This document shows positions 1 to 7,763 of a DNA stretch of 14,606 bases, piece by piece (the stretch's first letter is position 1; every line of letters begins with the position of its first letter). The translations under genes and the position numbers were made by a program. The notes beneath the pieces are model-generated. The model worked only from the letters and a program-made list of their open reading frames with translations. It was not told where the DNA came from and searched no databases. The stretch comes from an uncultured Treponema sp. (lineage in GTDB: Bacteria > Spirochaetota > Spirochaetia > Treponematales > Treponemataceae): contig CAJOQA010000190.1 of the NCBI GenBank assembly GCA_905236465.1, positions 1-14,606 of the forward strand, read 5' to 3'.

Positions 1-1
1 T

Positions 2-580
2 GCAATAATCGTTGATTCCATTGATCAATATGAGAATGTGGTGGTCACCCCCCTACCGCAAATCCTAAAAAAAATGAGTGCATTGCAGGGGGTTGTTTAC
101 GATGAGAATTATTCTATTATCCCGATTCTAAATATTCCTGACACAATAAGCAGGCTCAGGGGACTTCTTGCCTATGACATGAAAAAGTACAGGGTAAAAA
201 ATGAGAAAAAAATCAGGACAGTCCTTGTTGTTGATGACTCTACGACTACAAGGCAAATTGAGCAAGCTATTTTTGAAACTGATGGTTATAATGTTGAGAC
301 TGCAAATGATGGTATAGATGCGCTTGATTTTTTACGGACAAAACATGCGGATGTTATTATAACGGACATGAAGATGCCCCGTATGGACGGTCTTGTTCTT
401 CTAAGCAACATAAGGCGCATGGAAGAATATGCTAAAACACCTGTAATAATAGTTTCAGGAGTCTATGACCCTGAAGTAAAAAAAGAATTTATGGATGCTG
501 GCGCGCAGGCATTTATAGTAAAGTCTGAATTTCAGAGGGGAAATCTGCTGCAGGCAGTAAAGGAGCTGTTAGGTGAATGA
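2..580 (+). CDS. Hybrid CheA histidine kinase, C-terminal part (CheW-like P5 domain + receiver), 5'-truncated by window edge
   Basis: The reading frame is open from base 2, so the gene starts upstream; the GTG at 38 lies inside a conserved domain and is not a credible start. The first ~55 visible residues (ENVVVTPLPQILKKM, then a glycine turn and IIPILNIPD) match the end of the CheW-like P5 domain of CheA, which docks receptors and CheW. After a charged linker comes a complete receiver domain: the acidic pair in VLVVDDS (codons near 230), the phospho-acceptor Asp at 365-367 in ITDMKMPRMDG, Ser in IIVSG, and the conserved Lys at 521-523. All catalytic residues are present, so the receiver should be phosphorylatable. 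CheA with a fused receiver is typical of alternative (non-flagellar) chemosensory systems, although some motility systems also have it. A CheV-type CheW-receiver fusion is the alternative; the P5-like sequence favours CheA. The next gene starts inside this one. Confidence 0.85.
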   Translation, partial: AIIVDSIDQYENVVVTPLPQILKKMSALQGVVYDENYSIIPILNIPDTISRLRGLLAYDMKKYRVKNEKKIRTVLVVDDSTTTRQIEQAIFETDGYNVETANDGIDALDFLRTKHADVIITDMKMPRMDGLVLLSNIRRMEEYAKTPVIIVSGVYDPEVKKEFMDAGAQAFIVKSEFQRGNLLQAVKELLGE

Positions 581-2417
581 GGATATAAAAGTAAAGGAAG
601 AAAAGCAGACAGTTCTTGTTGCCTTCTATTCTAAAACAATGAGAGACATGATTTCTTTATCTCTAAAAGACCAGGGCTATAAAGTAATAGAAGCTGTTGA
701 CGGAGCAGATGCACTGCGCTATGTTTTTACAGACAGGCCTGACTGTATAATTACATTTGTAGACTTACCCATAATAAACGGCTATAACTTATCTAGGATT
801 TTAAAAAACACAGGGGCCTTTCGCAATATAGGGATTATAATATGCTCAACAGAAGAAAACTCAGTTTTTAATTTTTGGGCAAAAAATATACTCTGCGATG
901 GATTTTTTATTCCTTCAGAAAACAACATGAACCTTTTAGGCGATTATGTAGCAAAAATAATTGCCAAGCAGAAAAAGACAGAAAAAAAACGTTATCCCGC
1001 TCCCACTGCCAAACAAATAATAAATCTCTTGCAGGCAGCTTATGACACGGAACAGTTTAATCTTTACATTCTAAAAGGCTGCTACCAGGCATTGATTGAC
1101 TCTTTTAACATTGAAGAGTTAATAAAAGAAACAGTTCTTGCTGTCTCTGGAGTCGTTAGCTGTGATGCAATCGCAGTTATAGTAAGGGGACCAACTATTA
1201 CTGAATACTACAAGAAAATAAATGAACTTTCTGCAAATGACTTTTCAGAATTTATGACCGTGTGCAGATCTGACTTTTGCTCAAAGGTAAAAAGCAAAAA
1301 GGTAATAAATTGGGATCTTGTAAAACACATAGAAGAAAATGAAATTTCCTCTTTAAAAATTCAAAAACTAAAAAGCTATGAATTTTTTGAGCCTAGCGCA
1401 GAAGATGCTTTTTTTACCATTCATATTGCTTCTTCTAAAACGGAAATCTTTAACAACAGGGCTAAGGAAAGACTTTTATATATAATCAACATTTATGAAA
1501 AGCTCCTGCGCCATTCTATTGAATATGGTAAGGCCCTTTATTCAGAGCAAAAAATGAAACAATCATTCAGTCACTTTTTGCCACCTAAAATCATAGAGGG
1601 AATAATTTCAGGGGCATCTTCCATAACTGCCTCTGTTGGAGAAAAACGGAAGGTTGCTATTTTAATTTGCGATATAAGAAGTTTTACCACAATCAGCGAA
1701 ATAAATGAACCTGAAAAAGTAGTTGAGTTTTTAAACCAGTATTTTTCTATTATGGGGAAGATAATCCGTGATAATGGGGGGACCATAGACAAGTTTATGG
1801 GGGATGCCATTATGGCTCTTTTTGGTGCCCCAGAAAGCTATGAAGATAACGGAAACAGGGCGGCCAACGCAGCATTGGGCATGAGGCAGGCTCTAAAAGA
1901 TTTAAAAATTGATTTGAAAATGCCTGAAGGATATAGCTTTGAAATTGGAACGGGCATCCACTATGGAAATACAATTGTAGGTTCTATAGGAAGTGAAGAA
2001 AAAAAAGAATACACAGTAATTGGAGACAACGTAAATATTGCTTCTAGAATTGAAGGGCTCACAAAAATATACGGAACTCCAATTATTATAACCGATTCTG
2101 TAAAAGAAGATTTAACTGACGGTCAGTACACGAGGCACCTTGACACTGTAAAAGTAAAGGGAAAGTCTGTTCCTGTAGCAATATATGAGCTTGCCGAAAG
2201 GGACAAAAAAGAAGATGAGGAATTTTTGGACAACTACCAAAAAGCAATGAATCAATATTTGATAGGAAATTTTTCAAGGGCAATAGATTATTTTGAAAAG
2301 GCTCTGGCAAGAAAAAGTGAGGACAAAGCTTCTAAAGTTTTGCTAGAAAGGTGTAAAAACTTTTTAGTCAACAAACCTGACAACTGGGATGGGGCTGTTG
2401 CCCTTACGACAAAATGA
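573..2417 (+). CDS. Soluble class III adenylate/guanylate cyclase with N-terminal pseudo-receiver, GAF-like middle and C-terminal TPR-like segment
   Basis: The 614-residue protein has no membrane helix. Residues 13-130 have a receiver fold pattern, but the acidic pair is Phe18-Tyr19, the phospho-acceptor position (four before Pro66) is Phe62, and the conserved Lys is Ile113. Residues ~165-315 look GAF-like (weak). Residues ~335-515 are a class III cyclase catalytic domain with all key residues: metal-binding Asp367 (LICDIRSFT) and Asp411 (DKFMGD), purine-selecting Lys407 and Thr481 (YTVIGDNVN), and transition-state Asn488 and Arg492 (NIASR). The Lys/Thr pair indicates ATP, giving cAMP. Residues ~552-598 resemble one TPR repeat (YQKAMNQYLIGNFSRAI). 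The GTG start at 573 is supported by AGGAG at 561-565 and overlaps the kinase gene by 8 bases, which implies translational coupling. Coupling to the hybrid CheA and the four receptors downstream suggests the array controls cAMP production; that link is inference. Confidence 0.9.
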   Translation: MNEDIKVKEEKQTVLVAFYSKTMRDMISLSLKDQGYKVIEAVDGADALRYVFTDRPDCIITFVDLPIINGYNLSRILKNTGAFRNIGIIICSTEENSVFNFWAKNILCDGFFIPSENNMNLLGDYVAKIIAKQKKTEKKRYPAPTAKQIINLLQAAYDTEQFNLYILKGCYQALIDSFNIEELIKETVLAVSGVVSCDAIAVIVRGPTITEYYKKINELSANDFSEFMTVCRSDFCSKVKSKKVINWDLVKHIEENEISSLKIQKLKSYEFFEPSAEDAFFTIHIASSKTEIFNNRAKERLLYIINIYEKLLRHSIEYGKALYSEQKMKQSFSHFLPPKIIEGIISGASSITASVGEKRKVAILICDIRSFTTISEINEPEKVVEFLNQYFSIMGKIIRDNGGTIDKFMGDAIMALFGAPESYEDNGNRAANAALGMRQALKDLKIDLKMPEGYSFEIGTGIHYGNTIVGSIGSEEKKEYTVIGDNVNIASRIEGLTKIYGTPIIITDSVKEDLTDGQYTRHLDTVKVKGKSVPVAIYELAERDKKEDEEFLDNYQKAMNQYLIGNFSRAIDYFEKALARKSEDKASKVLLERCKNFLVNKPDNWDGAVALTTK

Positions 2418-2426
2418 GGTTTATAT

Positions 2427-4187
2427 ATGGGAAAGAAGAATAATAAAGCAAAGACATTTGAGCTTCAAATGATGGACACCGGTCTATTTCCGAATATAAT
2501 AGCGGCAACAGTTGTCGCAACTTACATGTTCTATTTTGCGGGGATGCCCTACTCTGAACTTGGCACTTGGAACATAGTAAAAATGATTCTCATGATGGTA
2601 GCTGTAACAATGGCACTGCAATTTCTTGTGGCTCCGCATACAAACCGCTTTCTTACCCAAGACTTATCTAAAACCCTTGAGAACATAGAAAACCTTAATG
2701 AAGCAGAAAGAACAGATACCGCTAAAAAACTGATGGGACTTCCACTATATATTTGTATACAAGTCCTCCTTGTTTTTTACATAGGGGCCCTGACTGTTAT
2801 TTTAGGATTTTTTATTTTCTTTGGAATAAAACTGAACATTGTACTTTTTTGTTCCCTGACTTCTTTTTATGGGGCAGTTGATGCGGGTGTCCTTGCCTAT
2901 TGCTATGCGGAAAAACTTTGCACAAAGTATAATTATATTTTAATAAAAAAAGGTATAGACAAAGAGGTTGCCCACAAAGACAAAGTCTTTGGAATGAAAA
3001 TGTATGCGAGGGTTATATATCATATAGTTTTACCCTTTCTTTTTGCAAACCTGATTGAAGCTGTCTACGTTATAAAGCAGAACCTTTTTCCAGCGGACAA
3101 AAATGTTTTTCTGATGAATACCGCGATACTTATAGTATTTAACCTTATCATCTGCGTCATAATGTCTTATGTCTTTTTTGACCATATACTGGGAATGGTT
3201 AAGCAGATTAACGAGATACTAAAAAAAACAACAGAAGGAAATATCATAGGAGAAGAAAGTACGGATAACTTTTACTTGCCCACAGATTTAGGCACTGAGC
3301 TTTCCTACACAAACTATATAATTAATGATCTTACTAAGCACCTTTACTCAATAGCACAGGATGCGGATAAAACAGGCAAAGATATTTTTACTACAACACA
3401 AGACCTGTCAGTTTCCGCAAAAGAGACAGCAGACACTTCATTACTTCAGCTACAGAGCGTAAACAACTGTGTCTCAACAATGAATGATGTAAAAGAACTG
3501 CTGCTTGAGGTATCAAAAAATATTACCGACGTTTCTCAGGATGCCTCCATGACCCTTGAAAGTGTAAATGACATCTCTGTTATTTTAACTCAAAATATGC
3601 TGAAAGTTAGCGAGATAACACAAGCAAATATAGACACCATAACTGGCATAAAAAACTTAAGCGAGCAAATAGATAAGGTCTGGGGAATAATCGCGACAAT
3701 TGACACTATTGCAGGAAAAACCAGAACTATTGCCTTTAACGCAGAAATAGAAGCATCATCTGTTGGGGAGCAGGGAGAAAACTTTCATATTGTGGCAAAC
3801 GAGATAAGACGCTTAGCAGCAACAATAACAGACTCAACAAAAGAAATAAGAAGCCGCATTACTGCAATACAACACGCTTCAGATAACCTGATAATTGCAA
3901 GTGAAGGTGGTACGGAAAAAATCAGGGAAGGTAGCATTCTTTTTTCAAAGTTGGAAGAAAAATTTAATGAATTAAAAACTTCTAGCGAAATAACTGCAGA
4001 AAGCGCAAGTGATATTCAAGTCATAAACAGCGAGCAAGATTCTTCTTTTGTTCAGATTTCACAAACACTTGAACAGCTTAGCATAGGCTTTGAAACTTTT
4101 ACCCAATCAGCCCAAATAATAAGCACTTCAGCAGAGCAACTAAAGGAAATTGCCCTTAGCCTAAACTCTATTCAAAAGGAGCCTTAA
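2427..4187 (+). CDS. Six-helix membrane chemoreceptor (MCP-like signalling domain, atypical tip), first of four paralogues
   Basis: This 586-residue protein has about six hydrophobic helices (residues ~21-40, 49-70, 107-132, 137-160, 196-216, 230-252). The two longer hydrophilic loops (71-106 and 161-195) are charged and probably cytoplasmic; the outward loops are very short. A HAMP-like linker follows (~255-305, with DLGTELSYTNYIIN), then an MCP coiled-coil hairpin. The tip reads GKTRTIAFNAEIEASSVGE (430-448), against the usual QTNLLALNAAIEAARAGE: the leading Gln is Lys and the Arg after EA is Ser. The helix that carries methylation sites in MCPs (~335-370) has fewer Glu/Gln residues here than in the three sister genes. 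No CheR-tethering pentapeptide is present at the C-terminus. TGAGGT at 2415-2420 is the ribosome-binding site and contains the cyclase stop codon; the gap is 9 bases. Ligand unknown. The MCP-type signalling role is sure; the array it joins is inferred. Confidence 0.88.
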   Translation: MGKKNNKAKTFELQMMDTGLFPNIIAATVVATYMFYFAGMPYSELGTWNIVKMILMMVAVTMALQFLVAPHTNRFLTQDLSKTLENIENLNEAERTDTAKKLMGLPLYICIQVLLVFYIGALTVILGFFIFFGIKLNIVLFCSLTSFYGAVDAGVLAYCYAEKLCTKYNYILIKKGIDKEVAHKDKVFGMKMYARVIYHIVLPFLFANLIEAVYVIKQNLFPADKNVFLMNTAILIVFNLIICVIMSYVFFDHILGMVKQINEILKKTTEGNIIGEESTDNFYLPTDLGTELSYTNYIINDLTKHLYSIAQDADKTGKDIFTTTQDLSVSAKETADTSLLQLQSVNNCVSTMNDVKELLLEVSKNITDVSQDASMTLESVNDISVILTQNMLKVSEITQANIDTITGIKNLSEQIDKVWGIIATIDTIAGKTRTIAFNAEIEASSVGEQGENFHIVANEIRRLAATITDSTKEIRSRITAIQHASDNLIIASEGGTEKIREGSILFSKLEEKFNELKTSSEITAESASDIQVINSEQDSSFVQISQTLEQLSIGFETFTQSAQIISTSAEQLKEIALSLNSIQKEP

Positions 4188-4189
4188 AA

Positions 4190-6019
4190 ATGAAAACCAT
4201 TGATTTTAAGAAAATACTTTTGCAAAAAAACAATGAGACATTCTTACAGTATACTCTTAGGCTTTATCTTCCTGCAAACATTATATATGCAATTATAATG
4301 TTAACATACACGCTTGCCCTCATCTCCTATTCAAAGGATTCCCTCTTCTATGCACTTGCAATTGCAACAGCTTCTTCTTTGGTTTTTGAAGCAATTTTTT
4401 CGCCGATTATACATTCTTTAATGACAAAAAAAATTTCTAGGATGCTCTTTTACAATGAATTGGGAACTTTTGATGCAGACGATAAAAAACAGCTGCTTTA
4501 CGAAATACTCCGCTACCCTGTTTACAAGGCACTAGAAACATTTATTCACTTTTTGCTAAGCTCACTCGTTCTTTCCTTTATGATTTTTACAATACTCAAC
4601 TTAGATGCAAAAGTTTTTTACAGTTTACTTGTCATGCAAGTTTTTTCTGCATATTTCATCTCGTTAGTAAACTATCACAGCATGGAAGTTGTTTGCTCAG
4701 AAAAAGCTATGAAGCTTATTCAAGATGGTATAGACATAGAGAGTATAGAAAAAAACTATTTGGGTATGTCTCAAAGGCTCCTCTTTTTTGTTTACGTTTT
4801 AATTCCACTTTTTATATTGGGAACAAACATTTTTAATGTTATAAACCTTGGAAACATGGAACTTATTTTTCACAAGAACGGGTCTTTAATTGCGAAAAGC
4901 CTTTCACGGCTAGAGCAAAATGGAGCTTTTTCCTTTAGAAAAATAGAAAGTCTTGATTTAACTATCCGCGTAATTATTTTTGCCTTTGCAAATATTGTCA
5001 TATTGACCTGCCTTGTTTTTCTTTACTTTTCACGCATAAAAAAATATACAGAAAAAATGCAAGGGGGTCTGCTTTCTATAAACGCAAATGAAATTGAAGA
5101 AGCAAAGGACTTACCGGTTGATATGTCATCAGAACTTTCATACACAATGTTTTTAATCAATAAAACGATGCACCTTTTTAGTTCACTTATGAAAAGAACA
5201 TTTGAGATAAACGGAATGATTGACATAGCCTGCCAAAACCTAGCCTCGATTGCAGAAGAATCAAAATCTACAGCAATAACACAATCTACAGGGGCAAAAG
5301 AAATAGTTTCTACCATGCAGTTTGCAAACAAACAGGCTTTAAGCATAGAAACAAAAATCCATGAAGTAAATAACGTTGCCTCAAAGACTAAGGAAAGTGT
5401 TGATTTTGGTTTTGAAGCCGTAAAGCAAAATATTTCAAAAATGCAGGAAATACGGGCATCCAACCTAACCACTATAGAAGGAATTGAAAAGCTTTCAAAA
5501 AGAATAGCCTCTATCTGGGATATAGTAAAACTGATTGATAGCGTTACAGACCAAACTAAGATAATAGCCTTTAACGCAGAGCTTGAAGCAGACAGCATAA
5601 GTGGCCCTAAAGAAAAGTTTCAAAACGTAGCTTATGAAATACGGTCCCTTACTGACAGCGTAATGTCTTTGACTAAGCAAATAAAGGAACATATTCAGCT
5701 TATTCAATCAACAAGCAATGTTTTAATAGAAGCCGGTCAAGAATGTTCGGAAAAAATAGAGGACGGAAACAATCTTACACTTGAACTGCAAAAAAAGTTC
5801 AACGAAATAAAGGTATCTGCAACAAGGACATCTAAATCAGCTTCACAAATTATAGAAACCATAAAAGCGCAAAGGGAAGCCTTTAGCATGATTACAGATA
5901 AACTGCAGCAGACGAGTGCAAGTATCGAAAACTTCACCTCATCAACACAAACAATTTCATCTGTTGTACATAATTTGCAAGCAGGTTCAAAACACCTGTC
6001 ATCGCTCTATAATAAATAA
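4190..6019 (+). CDS. Six-helix membrane chemoreceptor (MCP-like), second paralogue, with enlarged outer loop
   Basis: This 609-residue paralogue has the same plan: helices at ~28-47, 51-72, 113-137, 141-165, 197-218 and 258-281, a HAMP-like segment (~285-335, MSSELSYTMFLIN), then the coiled-coil signalling hairpin. The cytoplasmic loop motif LIQDGIDIE (176-184) matches the GIDKE motif of its neighbours. The tip is DQTKIIAFNAELEADSISG (454-472). The Gly-Glu-x-Gly turn that normally follows is replaced by SGPKEKF, so this is the most eroded tip of the four. It differs from its sisters by a loop of about 40 residues between helices 5 and 6 (~218-257), predicted to face outward; this loop accounts for most of the extra length. 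There is no CheR pentapeptide. The gap to the previous stop is only 2 bases, with AAAAGGAG at 4174-4181 as ribosome-binding site. Specific signal unknown. Confidence 0.87.
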   Translation: MKTIDFKKILLQKNNETFLQYTLRLYLPANIIYAIIMLTYTLALISYSKDSLFYALAIATASSLVFEAIFSPIIHSLMTKKISRMLFYNELGTFDADDKKQLLYEILRYPVYKALETFIHFLLSSLVLSFMIFTILNLDAKVFYSLLVMQVFSAYFISLVNYHSMEVVCSEKAMKLIQDGIDIESIEKNYLGMSQRLLFFVYVLIPLFILGTNIFNVINLGNMELIFHKNGSLIAKSLSRLEQNGAFSFRKIESLDLTIRVIIFAFANIVILTCLVFLYFSRIKKYTEKMQGGLLSINANEIEEAKDLPVDMSSELSYTMFLINKTMHLFSSLMKRTFEINGMIDIACQNLASIAEESKSTAITQSTGAKEIVSTMQFANKQALSIETKIHEVNNVASKTKESVDFGFEAVKQNISKMQEIRASNLTTIEGIEKLSKRIASIWDIVKLIDSVTDQTKIIAFNAELEADSISGPKEKFQNVAYEIRSLTDSVMSLTKQIKEHIQLIQSTSNVLIEAGQECSEKIEDGNNLTLELQKKFNEIKVSATRTSKSASQIIETIKAQREAFSMITDKLQQTSASIENFTSSTQTISSVVHNLQAGSKHLSSLYNK

Positions 6020-6029
6020 GGGGGAAAAA

Positions 6030-7754
6030 ATGAACCTAAAAAATAAAATAATACTTAACAGTTTCATACCAGACATAACGTGTGCCTTTGTAATTTTTGC
6101 ATACTCAATAACCTCTACGCAGATCCCTGCTTCTGTAGTAAAGGCTTCTCTAAAATTTGTAATTCCAATGATTCTTGCAGCTCAATTCTTAATAGCCCCC
6201 CTTATAGATTATCTATCTTATAATAATATTTCAAATCAAGTTGATGACTTTTACAAAACAGGTTTAAATGTAAAGCAAAGGACAATGTTGCTTGAAGACC
6301 TTATAGGAATTCCTTACATTTGTAGCCTAGTAACTTTTGCTTTTTTTGCAGCAGGCTCATTTGCGCTTTCTTTTGTTTACGCCTTTGTCCTAAAAATTCC
6401 ATTTGCAGTAAATGTTTTAAGTCTTTTTGAATGCCTTTACGGTTCTTTTATAGCATCCCTTTTTGCCTACAACTACTGCCGCCGTGTCTGCGTAAAAGAC
6501 TGCTATGCAATCGTTGCAAAAGGAATAGATAAAGAATTTGTCCACAAAAAGAAATTCCTCGGTAACAGCCTAGCATCTCAATCAATCCTATTTATTGCCA
6601 TCCCCATAATCTGCACAACAATCATTTCAGTTTTCCTAATGATTTCAGGTTATGTTCCTAACGGTCAAGACGGAGGACTTATCCCCGTAAATTTACAGAT
6701 AAAAAAAATATTCTTGACTAGCATCCTAAATTTTCTCTCTCAGACTTGTCTGATTATTCTTTTATTAATTCACATAGAGGCAAGCAATAAAAAAATGACT
6801 AACGCGCTCGAAGCGATGGAGCAAGGTGATTTAACAAGCGCTAGGCTCCTTGATACAGATATAAGGGATGAAATATCCTACAACCATTTTCTTGCCAATG
6901 AAATGCTTCTTCTTTTTAGGAACATTCTTTCATCTTCTAGCAAGATTGGCGAACAAATTAAAAACTCTGCAAAAGAGCTAACAGAAGTCTCAACTACAAC
7001 AGAAACAACAGCCCTAGAACAGTCAACCGGAACCAGTGAAATTGTCTCCACTATGGAAAACGCAAGTGCGCTTTCCCACGAAATAGAAAACAAAATCACG
7101 GAAGTTGCGGAGGTTGCAAAACAAACCGCTGACAACATCACTACAGGCTTAGCCCTATTTTCTAAAAACATGGAGATGCTGTCTCAAATTGCGCAGGCAA
7201 ACGAAATGACCACAAACGGAATACGGGAAGTAAACTCCAAAATAAAGAGCATCTGGGACATAGTAAACATAATCAACTCAATTGCTGACCAAACAAAAAT
7301 CATTGCCTTTAATGCTGAGCTAGAAGCAACGGGTGTTCACGAACATGGCATGGACTTTCGCAACGTGTCAAACGAAATCCGCCGCCTTACTAACGGAACG
7401 ATGGAAAGCACCAGGGAAATAAAAAAATACATAGAAAAGATTCAAAATGCCTCTGACAATCTTTTGACATTCTCAAACTCTTGTACAGAGCAAGTTAACA
7501 AGGGTATAGAGCTAGCCCGTACCCTTGAAGACAGTCTTTCTAACATAAACAAATCTTCTGAGGAAAATGCGGATTCAGCATCAGAAATCAGGCAGCTGGT
7601 AACACAGGAAACCGCAGCCTTTGACCAGATCGTTGAGACCCTGCACCAAATAAACATCAGCATAGAAAACTTTTCAACCTCAACCCGCACCATTATTGAT
7701 ACCGCAAATCTTTTGCAAGAAACATCGGTTGAGCTTAGCAATATAAATGAATAG
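6030..7754 (+). CDS. Six-helix membrane chemoreceptor (MCP-like), third paralogue
   Basis: The start is set at the ATG at 6030, giving 574 residues, because AAGGGGG at 6018-6024 sits 5 bases upstream and the protein then aligns with its sisters from the N-terminal LP/IP-N/D-I motif. An in-frame ATG at 5916 would add 38 residues lying inside the preceding gene and is rejected. Helices lie at ~13-32, 36-57, 95-120, 122-147, 184-207 and 229-250. The cytoplasmic loop has AKGIDKEFVHKKK (163-175), close to the first paralogue. HAMP-like segment ~252-300; tip DQTKIIAFNAELEATGVHE (420-438). The segment ETTALEQSTGTSEIVSTME (325-343) resembles the Glu/Gln-rich methylation helix of MCPs. No CheR pentapeptide. 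The gap to the previous gene is 10 bases. Role: membrane sensor signalling to a CheA/CheW-type complex, by family; ligand unknown. Confidence 0.87.
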   Translation: MNLKNKIILNSFIPDITCAFVIFAYSITSTQIPASVVKASLKFVIPMILAAQFLIAPLIDYLSYNNISNQVDDFYKTGLNVKQRTMLLEDLIGIPYICSLVTFAFFAAGSFALSFVYAFVLKIPFAVNVLSLFECLYGSFIASLFAYNYCRRVCVKDCYAIVAKGIDKEFVHKKKFLGNSLASQSILFIAIPIICTTIISVFLMISGYVPNGQDGGLIPVNLQIKKIFLTSILNFLSQTCLIILLLIHIEASNKKMTNALEAMEQGDLTSARLLDTDIRDEISYNHFLANEMLLLFRNILSSSSKIGEQIKNSAKELTEVSTTTETTALEQSTGTSEIVSTMENASALSHEIENKITEVAEVAKQTADNITTGLALFSKNMEMLSQIAQANEMTTNGIREVNSKIKSIWDIVNIINSIADQTKIIAFNAELEATGVHEHGMDFRNVSNEIRRLTNGTMESTREIKKYIEKIQNASDNLLTFSNSCTEQVNKGIELARTLEDSLSNINKSSEENADSASEIRQLVTQETAAFDQIVETLHQINISIENFSTSTRTIIDTANLLQETSVELSNINE

Positions 7755-7763
7755 GAGAACAGA

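Noticed and set aside
5916..6029. Upstream ATG that would extend the third receptor by 38 residues
   Set aside because: The extension lies inside the preceding receptor gene, has no ribosome-binding site and does not resemble the paralogues; ATG 6030 has a strong AAGGGGG.
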